DNA of 33,077 nucleotides, taken from assembly GCA_004212795.1 (NCBI GenBank), contig SHBR01000020.1, positions 1 to 33,077 of the forward strand, given 5' to 3'. The notes beneath the pieces were generated by a model. It saw only the letters and a list, made by a program, of their open reading frames with translations, had not been told where the DNA came from and searched no databases. Shown piece after piece: positions 9,657 to 17,614 of the stretch. Position 1 is the stretch's first letter; each line of letters starts with the position of its first letter. The stretch comes from Candidatus Thioglobus sp. GTDB taxonomy: Bacteria; Pseudomonadota; Gammaproteobacteria; Arenicellales; UBA868. The translations under genes and the position numbers were made by a program.

Positions 9657-10657
9657 TCCACGCATTACCAAGTCCCTCCGGTTGGGTCGATTATTCGATC
9701 TCCTCGGCTGAGCAGGCAGAGCGGGCAGTCCTTGCCATTGTGAGTGCAGATCGAGGATCGACGCCAAGAGACCACGGCACCTCAATACTGATCCTAGAAG
9801 ACGATGCTCACGGGACAATCGGGGGCGGTGAATTCGAGCGAGTCGTGATAGAAGCCGCCCGAGCCATGCTGGCCGGAGACGGAGTCTGGCGCCGGTCATT
9901 ATTGACCTGCGCGCTGGGGCCAGATTTGGGTCAATGTTGCGGCGGGGTCATGAGCGTTGTTCTTCAGCCAATAGATGTCTCATCAATCAAATGGCTCCAA
10001 AAAATTAAACGAATTCTTGAGGCCTCCGGTCCTGTTCAAATCTTTTTCGACAAAAAGTATCCTGACAGGCCTCCCCGGGTTTCAGCGCCAACCGTTCAAT
10101 CAATCCACCCGACTGACACTGACTCCGGGTTCTTGCTCCTCGTCGAACAGCATTGGCCAAAAGTTGCGCTTTTTGGAGCGGGTCATGTCGGCCGTGCACT
10201 AAGCACCATCGCTTCCCAACTACCGATCCGACTTAGTGTTTTCGACCAACGAACGGAGCAATGTGTGCTCGTGCCAAGAGCCGATAACCTGTGGATTGAA
10301 CAAAGCATTGACCTGACGACCAGAGCCGCCCAGTTGAATGACTTTCGAGCAGCCATCATCATGACGCATAGTCATCAGCTGGACTATGATCTGTGTAAAG
10401 TTTTGCTTCCCAACGCTGCCATCAGGTACACCGGCCTCATCGGCAGTGACAGCAAATCGAAGCGATTCAGGAAAAACCTGAAAAAGGATGGTCTCCGTGA
10501 GTCTGATATCGCACGGCTCACCAGTCCAATAGGTCAAAATGGCCCTCCGGGAAAAGAACCGGGCACAATAGCGCTCGCTGTTTTGTCGGAGTTATTGCAA
10601 CATCTCGCAATTTACTCAAATCTACTTACTGAACAATCTATAGATGCTGCGGCCTAG
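9653..10657 (+). CDS. xdhC: XdhC molybdenum-cofactor insertion/sulfuration chaperone
   Basis: A 334-residue protein of the XdhC/CoxI family. The N-terminal domain has VSADRGSTPRDHGT and the cysteine-containing LGPDLGQCCGG. The C-terminal half is a Rossmann domain with VALFGAGHVGRAL. XdhC binds molybdenum cofactor, supports its sulfuration and hands it to XdhB. Translation starts at a TTG overlapping the xdhB stop (TTGA). A good Shine-Dalgarno GGAGG at 9644-9648 lies 4 nt upstream, which supports this unusual start. Confidence 0.94.
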   Translation: MIHALPSPSGWVDYSISSAEQAERAVLAIVSADRGSTPRDHGTSILILEDDAHGTIGGGEFERVVIEAARAMLAGDGVWRRSLLTCALGPDLGQCCGGVMSVVLQPIDVSSIKWLQKIKRILEASGPVQIFFDKKYPDRPPRVSAPTVQSIHPTDTDSGFLLLVEQHWPKVALFGAGHVGRALSTIASQLPIRLSVFDQRTEQCVLVPRADNLWIEQSIDLTTRAAQLNDFRAAIIMTHSHQLDYDLCKVLLPNAAIRYTGLIGSDSKSKRFRKNLKKDGLRESDIARLTSPIGQNGPPGKEPGTIALAVLSELLQHLAIYSNLLTEQSIDAAA

Positions 10658-11151
10658 TGCAAAAAATGGAATCCGAAAAACATAATCATGATTACTTCAT
10701 GGGTCTGGCCGTCGAGCTTGCCACACAGCATATGGAAGCTGGCGCCGGTGGACCGTTTGGTGCGATCATCGTTCGAGACGGTCAAATAATCGGTTCTGGA
10801 TGGAATCGTGTGACCTCTCACAACGATCCCACCGCGCATGCTGAGGTCAGCGCGATTCGAGCGGCTTGCGAATCTATCGGCGATTTTTCGCTGAAAGGAT
10901 CTGTGATTTACTCCACGTGTGAACCCTGCCCTATGTGTCTAGGCGCGATCTGGTGGGCACGAATTGATGCTATTTATTATGCAAGCACGCGAGATGATGC
11001 AGCAAAGATTGGATTTGATGACGCTGCGCTATACGAAGAAGTCTCACTCGCGATTCACGACCGTCGCCTTCCGTTGCGAAGATGTGCCATCAAGGAAGCC
11101 GATGCACTCATGAAAAAATGGCTTAATAAGAAAAACAAAGTACCCTATTGA
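10657..11151 (+). CDS. guaD: Guanine deaminase GuaD (cytidine-deaminase fold)
   Basis: A 164-residue zinc deaminase. It has the HAEV motif (His61, catalytic Glu63) and CEPCPMCLGAI with zinc ligands Cys91 and Cys94. GGPFGA and the IGFDDAALYEE segment resemble Bacillus GuaD, which distinguishes it from tRNA adenosine or cytosine deaminases. It converts guanine to xanthine, supplying XdhAB. The GTG start overlaps the last base of the xdhC stop. An in-frame ATG at 10666 is the alternative and would shorten the protein by three residues. It is the last gene of the tightly packed hiuH-xdhABC-guaD unit. Confidence 0.92.
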   Translation: MQKMESEKHNHDYFMGLAVELATQHMEAGAGGPFGAIIVRDGQIIGSGWNRVTSHNDPTAHAEVSAIRAACESIGDFSLKGSVIYSTCEPCPMCLGAIWWARIDAIYYASTRDDAAKIGFDDAALYEEVSLAIHDRRLPLRRCAIKEADALMKKWLNKKNKVPY

Positions 11152-11213
11152 CCCCTGATCTTAATTGCTCATCATAATGTCAAACCTTAGCCGCACTTAA
11201 GTAATATCAAACA

Positions 11214-12743
11214 ATGATCCCAGCGCTTCTCGAACTTCGAGGCATTCAAAAGATATTTCCGGGCTGTATCGCCAATGACGATATTGACCTCACCATTGCT
11301 CCGGGTGAGATCCACGCACTTCTTGGTGAAAACGGAGCGGGTAAAAGCACGCTCGTAAAAATGATTTACGGCGTGTTAAGGCCGGATCAGGGTGAAATCC
11401 TCTGGAGAGGAGAATCCATTCAAATTGACAACCCGGCGAGCGCTCGAGCCCTTGGTATTGGCATGGTGTTCCAACATTTCTCGCTATTCGAGTCCATGAC
11501 CACGCTTGAAAATGTTGCGCTCGCTCTCCCGGCACAGAACCTCGACCTACTTAGAGTGCAATTAGAAAAAACCGCAAATGAGTATGGATTAAAGCTGCAC
11601 CCCGATCGTTATGTCTATGATCTCTCGATGGGGGAGCGTCAGCGAATTGAGATTGTCAGATGCTTGCTTCAAGATCCTAAACTGCTCATTCTGGATGAGC
11701 CAACGTCTGTGCTGACCCCTCAGGAATCTGATGTTCTGTTTGAAACGTTGCGCAAGCTTGTAGCTGAGGGTCGATCAATTCTCTACATTAGCCACAAGCT
11801 CGAAGAAGTACGCGCGTTGTGTGGCCAAGCGACAATTCTTCGGGGGGGTAAGCGGGTCGATAACTGCGTACCCGTTGAAGAGACTGCCCAGTCACTGGCG
11901 GAAAAAATGATCGGGCGGCGGGTTGAGCCCATCCAGGACCGCGAAACACCAATGTCGACCCAAAAACGCCTTGTTGTAAGCAATCTTTCAAAACGCTCTG
12001 ACGAGCTACATGGGACAGATATCCAAGACGTCACTTTTACAGTTCATGCAGGAGAGATTTTAGGTATCGCGGGCATTGCCGGAAACGGACAAACCGAGCT
12101 GATGGCGGCACTGACCGGAGAAACGGGACCTCCTCAATCTGGCTCGATTGAGATAGAAAACCAAGACGCCACCGCCATGGCTCCCATGGATCGACGGCAA
12201 CTGGGTGCGGTATTCGTACCCGAAGAGCGAATTGGACAGGCCGCGGTTTCCAATCTAAGCCTTATTCAGAACAGTTTTTTGACTTCAGGCAAACGGATGG
12301 GGTTTATCTCCGCTGGCATCATCGACTGGTCAGCGGTCGACGCATACACAGGGCATATTCTCGACCGTTTCGATGTTCGGGCAACCGGTCGAGATGCCCT
12401 CGCAAGCAGCCTCTCCGGTGGGAATCTTCAAAAATTTATCGTCGGACGAGAGATCTTACAGACCCCTCAATTAATCGTCGTGTCTCAACCCACTTGGGGA
12501 GTGGATGCTGGCGCCGCGGCTGCGATACACGAACAGATCCAGGGGCTGGTTGCAAACGGTGCAGCCGCGCTCGTCATCTCCCAGGATCTTGATGAGATTT
12601 TCGGCCTCTGCGACCAGATTGCGGTCATCTCTCAAGGGAATCTATCAACACCTCGACCCGCAGCTGAAATCACGACGGAAGCGGTTGGGCTGCTGATGGG
12701 CGCTAGTAATCATGCCTCTGGAGATGCCCTTGCTAACGCTTGA
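11214..12743 (+). CDS. Nucleoside/purine ABC importer, double ATPase subunit
   Basis: A 509-residue protein with two fused ABC domains. Domain 1 has Walker A GENGAGKST at 38-46, signature LSMGERQ at 137-143 and Walker B LLILDEPTS at 157-165. Domain 2 has a degenerate Walker A (GIAGNGQTE), signature LSGGNLQKF and VVSQPTWGVD in place of a regular Walker B. This asymmetry is normal in the BMP-linked nucleoside importers and the related sugar importers. Two permeases and a BMP-type binding protein follow, so purine nucleosides or bases are the likely cargo. A 62-bp gap separates it from guaD. Confidence 0.93.
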   Translation: MIPALLELRGIQKIFPGCIANDDIDLTIAPGEIHALLGENGAGKSTLVKMIYGVLRPDQGEILWRGESIQIDNPASARALGIGMVFQHFSLFESMTTLENVALALPAQNLDLLRVQLEKTANEYGLKLHPDRYVYDLSMGERQRIEIVRCLLQDPKLLILDEPTSVLTPQESDVLFETLRKLVAEGRSILYISHKLEEVRALCGQATILRGGKRVDNCVPVEETAQSLAEKMIGRRVEPIQDRETPMSTQKRLVVSNLSKRSDELHGTDIQDVTFTVHAGEILGIAGIAGNGQTELMAALTGETGPPQSGSIEIENQDATAMAPMDRRQLGAVFVPEERIGQAAVSNLSLIQNSFLTSGKRMGFISAGIIDWSAVDAYTGHILDRFDVRATGRDALASSLSGGNLQKFIVGREILQTPQLIVVSQPTWGVDAGAAAAIHEQIQGLVANGAAALVISQDLDEIFGLCDQIAVISQGNLSTPRPAAEITTEAVGLLMGASNHASGDALANA

Positions 12744-13803
12744 AGCCAGAGCCACGCCCTCGGCGAGTGCCGCGTGGCTCTCACCGCTACTTGCGCTTAC
12801 GCTAACCGCCATCACAGGCGCCGCGATCTTTTTGGTCATGGGGAAATCGCCGGGCATCGCACTTTATATTTACTTCATCGAGCCATTAACATCCTGGTCC
12901 GGACTTTCCGAAGTTTTAGTTAAGGCAGGGCCGTTGATTTTAATCGGTGTTGGCCTATCAATTGGTTTCCGTGCGGGGATCTGGAATATTGGCGCAGAAG
13001 GTCAATTCATTGCCGGTGCATTGCTCGGGAGTGCTCCGGCTATCTTTTTTTACGAAAGCGCAAACCCTTTAATTCTCCCCCTCATGATGCTGCTCGGAAT
13101 CTTGGGCGGCATGGGCTGGGCTGCAATTCCAGCCGTTTTAAAGACCCGCTTTAATGCCAATGAAATTCTGGTCTCGTTGATGCTGGTCTACGTTGCCGAA
13201 TTGCTTCTGATTCATCTTGTGCAAGGTCCGTGGCGCAACCCCCAGGGCTGGGGATTCCCAGGGACCCGTATGTTCCCCGATGCGGCGCTTCTGCCGGTCC
13301 TTTTTTCAGGATATCGGATTCATCTTGGCACCATCATCGCAATTGTGCTGCCTTTGCTGGTGTGGTTCGCTCTGGCAAAGACCCAGTTCGGGTTTCAGAT
13401 CAAAGTCTTCGGCTCCGCACCACTCGCGGCCCGTCATGCTGGCATCGGTGAGAAACGAATGATTTGGGTGACGCTAATGATCGGCGGTGGCTTAGCCGGG
13501 CTCGCGGGGGTCATTGAGGCCAGCTCAACAATTGGACAACTTGTCCCAAAAATCTCCCCCGGTTATGGCTTTACCGCGATTATTGTTGCATTCCTTGGGC
13601 GATTGCATCCCGTCGGCGCACTGCTTGCCGGAATCGCAATTGCGGTCACCTATATTGGGGGTGAAGGCGCTCAAATTTCAGCTGGCCTGCCCAAAGCCGT
13701 AACCGGCTTATTTCAGGGCATTATTCTTTTTTACCTTTTGGCTTTTGATCTGCTCACTCGCTATCGACTGACACGAATCACAATTTCGAAGAGCGCAACA
13801 TGA
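12712..13803 (+). CDS. Nucleoside/purine ABC importer permease 1
   Basis: A 363-residue polytopic membrane protein of the BPD_transp_2 family, with about nine hydrophobic segments. The conserved cytoplasmic loop reads NIGAEGQFIAGALLG (near residue 92), followed by FNANEILVSLMLVY. Both are typical of the larger permease in BMP-type nucleoside systems. It overlaps the ATPase gene by 32 bp; an in-frame ATG at 12724 is an alternative start. Its partner permease follows with an ATGA overlap, indicating a heterodimeric channel. Confidence 0.93.
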   Translation: MPLEMPLLTLEARATPSASAAWLSPLLALTLTAITGAAIFLVMGKSPGIALYIYFIEPLTSWSGLSEVLVKAGPLILIGVGLSIGFRAGIWNIGAEGQFIAGALLGSAPAIFFYESANPLILPLMMLLGILGGMGWAAIPAVLKTRFNANEILVSLMLVYVAELLLIHLVQGPWRNPQGWGFPGTRMFPDAALLPVLFSGYRIHLGTIIAIVLPLLVWFALAKTQFGFQIKVFGSAPLAARHAGIGEKRMIWVTLMIGGGLAGLAGVIEASSTIGQLVPKISPGYGFTAIIVAFLGRLHPVGALLAGIAIAVTYIGGEGAQISAGLPKAVTGLFQGIILFYLLAFDLLTRYRLTRITISKSAT

Positions 13804-14723
13804 CCGAATTAATTATCGCATCGATCATGACCATCATGACCGCGGCCACGCCTCTCATCTTTGCTGCAACCGGGGAGCTAATATGTGAAAAGTCAGGTGT
13901 GCTGAATCTTGGCGTTGAGGGCATGATGCTCATTGGTGCCGTATTCGGGTTTGCGGCTGTCACAGTCACAGGCGCGCCGGTGCTGGGTGTTTTTGCCGGG
14001 GCGCTTGCCGGTATCTTTGCGTCCTTGATATTTGGATTTCTAACGCTATCCCTTCTTTCGAATCAGGTCGCGACGGGCTTAGCTCTAACTATTTTTGGAA
14101 CCGGGCTGTCCGCACTTTTTGGCCTTGAATATGTTGGCAAGACAATCGAGCAAATAGAGCCGATCCATATCCCTCTGTTAACCGATCTGCCTATTGTTGG
14201 AAGAATTCTATTTGGGCATGACCCGCTCATTTATCTTGCGATTGCGATTTTGGGTCTGACTGCATGGTTTTTACGTCGGACCCGAGCCGGAATGGTATTG
14301 AGAGCTGTTGGTGATTCTGATTATTCCGCTCATGCCATCGGATATCCGGTTATTGCCATCCGTTACGCTGCGGTGGCTTTTGGGGGCGCAATGGCAGGCC
14401 TGGGCGGCGCATACCTTTCGTTAGCGTACACGCCGCTTTGGGCTGAGAATATGAGTGCGGGACGGGGTTGGATTGCCCTCGCGCTCGTGGTTTTTGCCAG
14501 CTGGCGCCCCAGTCGAGTCCTGCTAGGAGCCATGCTCTTCGGTGGCATTACGATCCTGCAGTTAAACGCTCAGGCTGCGGGTTTTGGTATCCCAGCCTCT
14601 TATATGTCAATGCTCCCTTACATTGCGACGATAGTTGTATTAGTCTTGATATCACGCGACTCGACTCGAATCCGACTGAACGCTCCTGCATGTCTTGGAC
14701 GGGCTTTCCGGGCCGAACGCTGA
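13800..14723 (+). CDS. Nucleoside/purine ABC importer permease 2
   Basis: A 307-residue polytopic membrane protein, the shorter partner permease. It has the family motif CEKSGVLNLGVEGMMLIGA near residues 29-47 and a SNQVATGLALTIFGTGLS segment. It starts at ATGA overlapping the previous stop and ends 43 bp before the binding-protein gene. Permease pairs with this split (a longer one with an N-terminal extension, a shorter one starting straight in the membrane) are characteristic of YufP/YufQ-like importers. Confidence 0.93.
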   Translation: MTELIIASIMTIMTAATPLIFAATGELICEKSGVLNLGVEGMMLIGAVFGFAAVTVTGAPVLGVFAGALAGIFASLIFGFLTLSLLSNQVATGLALTIFGTGLSALFGLEYVGKTIEQIEPIHIPLLTDLPIVGRILFGHDPLIYLAIAILGLTAWFLRRTRAGMVLRAVGDSDYSAHAIGYPVIAIRYAAVAFGGAMAGLGGAYLSLAYTPLWAENMSAGRGWIALALVVFASWRPSRVLLGAMLFGGITILQLNAQAAGFGIPASYMSMLPYIATIVVLVLISRDSTRIRLNAPACLGRAFRAER

Positions 14724-14766
14724 CGAGATAATTAAAAATTAGAAAACCAAATAGAGGATTTTTACC

Positions 14767-15840
14767 GTGAAAAAGTTTTTTAGACTGACTGCGATGGCAT
14801 TTGCCGGTGCGCTCCTAATTGCTTCAGGCGCTGCCTCAGCTGAGAAGTTGAAAGTCGGCTTCATCTACATTGGCCCGCCTGGGGATTTCGGTTGGACCTA
14901 TGCCCACGACCAAGGTCGGATGCAAATTGAAAAAGAGCTCGGCGATCATGTCGAAACCACATTTGTCGAGAACGTACCAGAAGGACCGGATGCAGAACGC
15001 GCAATTGCAAAACTCGCAGAAACCGGACACGAGCTGATCTTCACAACATCTTTTGGCTATATGGAGCCAACCCTCAAAGCGGCCAAACGCTTTCCTAATG
15101 TGAAATTTGAGCACGCCACCGGTTACAAGCAAGCTGACAATGTGGCCACCTATAACGCAAAATTTTATGAAGGCCGGTATGTTCAGGGCATTATCGCGGG
15201 CAAGATGTCTAAAACCAATACCGTAGGCTACATTGCATCATTCCCGATTCCTGAAGTCATTATGGGTATCAACGCTTTCTTGCTCGGCGCTCATTCTGTA
15301 AATCCTGACATCAAACTTAAAATTGTTTGGGCATATACCTGGTTTGATCCGCCAAAAGAAGCTGATGCCGCAAAAGTGCTGATGGATCAGGGCGCGGACA
15401 TCATCACTCAACACACCGATAGCACGGCAGCACTGCAGGCGGCAGCAGAACGTGGTGTGCTCGCTTTTGGGCAAGCATCCGACATGATCCAGTTTGCGCC
15501 AGATACCCAGTTAACGTCGATCATCGATGAATGGGGTCCTTACTATGTTGAAAGAACCCAGGCTGTGCTCGATGGCACCTGGACATCGGGAGACACCTGG
15601 CACGGCATGTCCGACGGCTTAGTTGTGATGGCGCCGTACACTAATATGCCGGACGATGTCGCAACTCTGGCCGCGGAAACCGCAGAATCTATCCGAACCG
15701 GCGCGTTTCATCCATTTACGGGGCCCATTTATAACCAGGCTGGTGAACTGGTGGTGTCCGATGGAGAAGTTGCAGATGATGGCATGCTCGCGGGCATGAT
15801 GTTTTACGTCAAAGGCATTGATGACGAAGTACCCAACTAG
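14767..15840 (+). CDS. BMP-family periplasmic purine/nucleoside-binding protein
   Basis: A 357-residue protein with a clear Sec signal ending near ASGAASA, then KLKVGFIYIGPPGDFGWTYAH, the start typical of the BMP/Med family. No lipobox cysteine is present, so it should be a soluble periplasmic protein rather than the lipoprotein form of Gram-positive bacteria. The start is GTG, with Shine-Dalgarno AGAGGA about 8 nt upstream. It is the last gene of the transporter and is followed by a strong terminator. The 43-bp spacer with its own ribosome site would allow higher output than the permeases. Its ligand is inferred from the surrounding purine genes. Confidence 0.93.
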   Translation: MKKFFRLTAMAFAGALLIASGAASAEKLKVGFIYIGPPGDFGWTYAHDQGRMQIEKELGDHVETTFVENVPEGPDAERAIAKLAETGHELIFTTSFGYMEPTLKAAKRFPNVKFEHATGYKQADNVATYNAKFYEGRYVQGIIAGKMSKTNTVGYIASFPIPEVIMGINAFLLGAHSVNPDIKLKIVWAYTWFDPPKEADAAKVLMDQGADIITQHTDSTAALQAAAERGVLAFGQASDMIQFAPDTQLTSIIDEWGPYYVERTQAVLDGTWTSGDTWHGMSDGLVVMAPYTNMPDDVATLAAETAESIRTGAFHPFTGPIYNQAGELVVSDGEVADDGMLAGMMFYVKGIDDEVPN

Positions 15841-15860
15841 TCTTGACGATTTGACGACTA

Positions 15861-15892
15861 AAACCCGTCCCTCGCTGGGGCGGGTTTTTTTT
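15861..15892 (+). terminator. Rho-independent terminator after the ABC importer operon
   Basis: The stem pairs AAACCCGTCCC with GGGGCGGGTTT around a TCGCT loop and runs directly into a tract of T residues. It lies 20 bp after the binding-protein stop and 18 bp before the next start, so the downstream amidohydrolase probably depends on read-through or its own promoter. Confidence 0.9.
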
Positions 15893-15909
15893 GCTTCCTT
15901 ATTCCCCAA

Positions 15910-17262
15910 ATGACCCGAATCTGGATCAAGCATCCGCTTGGCATCTTCGCTGATAACGCAGATGGTGGCATTGTTGTCGAAGGCCATAAGATTCGTCATT
16001 TAGTTGCCGCTGGTGAAACCCCCTCACCCCCATATCAGGTTTTCGATGCATCCGAGCACGTCGTCCTTCCCGGTCTAATCAACACTCACCATCACTTTTA
16101 TCAAACCCTCACTCGAGCAATCAAACCGGCCTTGGGCCAGGAACTTTTCGATTGGCTCAAAACCCTCTACCCGATCTGGTCCAAACTGGATCCTGATCTA
16201 CTTGAGGTTGCTACCGAACTTGCACTCACGGAACTGCTACTGTCCGGATGCACCACAGCCTCAGACCACCATTATCTTTATCCAAGCGGACTGGAGCACG
16301 CTGTGGACATTCAAGCTGAGGTTGCTTTCCGAATCGGCATTCGGGCGACTCTGACTCGAGGGTCTATGGACTTATCGCAGAAAGATGGCGGGCTACCGCC
16401 CGACAGCGTTGTTCAGAAAACCGAAACCATTTTGCTCGACAGCGAGCGTGTCATTAGCAGGTACCATCAATCGCACTCGGGAGCGATGATCCAGATCGGT
16501 CTTGCGCCGTGCTCGCCTTTTTCCGTAAGTCACACGCTGATGAAAGAATCTGCCGTTCTCGCAATGCAAAATGGCGTACGCCTGCATACTCATCTGGGTG
16601 AGACCCTGGATGAAAATAATTACTGTCTGCAAAAACACCGTATGCGCCCTCTCGACTATCTGGAGAGCTGTGGTTGGCTAACTGCAAGCACCTGGCTGGC
16701 TCATGGTATTCACTTCACCCAAGACGAGATTTATCGCTTGGGCAAAGCAAAAACAGCGATCACACATTGTCCACATTCAAACATGACGCTCGCATCTGGA
16801 ATATGTCCTGTGTGCTCTCTTCAGAATGCAGGAAGCGCTGTTGGCCTCGGCGTTGATGGCTCAGCGTCTAACGACGCCTCAAATCTAATTGAAGAAGTTC
16901 GGGCCGGCATGATGCTTCAGCGACTACAAGGGGGAGCGGCTAATTTCAGCCATCTTGATGCACTTAAGCTCGCTACAGAAGGAAGTGCTCACTGCCTGGG
17001 TCGGGACGACATTGGCATCCTTGCGGAAGGCAAACAGGCTGATCTCGCTCTGTTTAAATTGGACGAACTGCGTCACAGCGGGTTCCATGATCCACTCGCT
17101 GCACTCATTCAGTGTGGTGCATCTCGGGCTGACTACGTCATGATTGGCGGCGAATGGCGGGTCACGGAAGGCAAGATTCGAGGACTTGATGAAGTTGATC
17201 TGGTTCGGCGTCACAGCAACGCGGCTAAGACACTTCGGCAACGGGCTGGTTTGGAAGGTTAG
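15910..17262 (+). CDS. TRZ/ATZ-family amidohydrolase, probable 8-oxoguanine deaminase
   Basis: A 450-residue amidohydrolase. Metal ligands appear as the HHH run at 60-62 (LPGLINTHHHFYQT), His228 in LHTHLGE, His265 in WLAHG and Asp316 in GVDGSASND. The LINTHHHFYQTLTRA stretch is what I recall from the 8-oxoguanine deaminase group (Pseudomonas aeruginosa PA0142) rather than from classical guanine deaminase or cytosine deaminase. That enzyme converts 8-oxoguanine directly to urate, fitting a cluster that already has GuaD for guanine. No signal peptide is visible. Alternatives are a hydroxyatrazine-type or other aminopurine deaminase; the substrate needs an assay. Confidence 0.85.
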   Translation: MTRIWIKHPLGIFADNADGGIVVEGHKIRHLVAAGETPSPPYQVFDASEHVVLPGLINTHHHFYQTLTRAIKPALGQELFDWLKTLYPIWSKLDPDLLEVATELALTELLLSGCTTASDHHYLYPSGLEHAVDIQAEVAFRIGIRATLTRGSMDLSQKDGGLPPDSVVQKTETILLDSERVISRYHQSHSGAMIQIGLAPCSPFSVSHTLMKESAVLAMQNGVRLHTHLGETLDENNYCLQKHRMRPLDYLESCGWLTASTWLAHGIHFTQDEIYRLGKAKTAITHCPHSNMTLASGICPVCSLQNAGSAVGLGVDGSASNDASNLIEEVRAGMMLQRLQGGAANFSHLDALKLATEGSAHCLGRDDIGILAEGKQADLALFKLDELRHSGFHDPLAALIQCGASRADYVMIGGEWRVTEGKIRGLDEVDLVRRHSNAAKTLRQRAGLEG

Positions 17263-17614
17263 TTCATCTGTAAACGCTTTTATTCAGAGCTGCTCGCTTA
17301 ATGGCGACATCATATTCCGAAGCCCCGTTACCACACCATCCGTTTGTCGGCAGCGTCGCTAACATCTCGATAACTTAACGACTGACAATCGTTGAGTAGC
17401 AGGAGATCACCTTAGCGTAGACTGATGTTGATCATGCTTGTAAGCTCCCGACAAGAAAACCTGTAATTAACAATAGACTTACTGGTTTAAAAGTCGAAGA
17501 ACGACGAAAGTAGCGATCATTAATACGACCGCGATGACAATGAAGCCGGGGCCTGGAGATTTCAAAAGTTTACTTTTGCCTCATATCGTTAGTCATATCA
17601 ATATGAAGCCGTTG
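17263..17614. other. Intergenic region between convergent genes
   Basis: This 352-bp stretch lies between the 3' ends of the amidohydrolase gene and the leftward PilY1 gene. I see no tRNA and no convincing intrinsic terminator for either side. It contains a 7-bp inverted repeat CAAAAGT-TT-ACTTTTG at 17563-17578 and, overlapping it, a very short leftward reading frame coding for a hydrophobic helix (listed separately). Otherwise nothing recognisable is present. Confidence 0.6.
17479..17565 (-). CDS. Possible 28-residue single-helix membrane peptide downstream of pilY1
   Basis: Reading leftward from a TTG at 17563-17565 to a TAA at 17479-17481 gives 28 residues. They begin KSPGPG and continue as an uninterrupted hydrophobic run (FIVIAVVLMIATFVVL), ending in RLLNQ. 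The pattern looks like a single transmembrane helix flanked by proline/glycine and arginine. It starts 49 bp after the pilY1 stop on the same strand. An in-frame stop lies five codons upstream of the TTG, so no longer form exists. Against it: a rare start codon, only a weak GAGG upstream, and a length at which chance frames are common. Confidence 0.2.
   Translation of the reverse strand: MKSPGPGFIVIAVVLMIATFVVLRLLNQ

Noticed and set aside
11214-12743. Degenerate second ATP site in the ABC ATPase as a sign of gene decay
   Set aside because: An altered second nucleotide site is normal for BMP-linked and sugar-type double ATPases. The frame is intact and the operon is well preserved.
17563-17578. 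Inverted repeat CAAAAGT-TT-ACTTTTG after pilY1 as a terminator
   Set aside because: The loop of two bases is too short for a stable hairpin, the stem is AT-rich and no T-tract follows on either strand.
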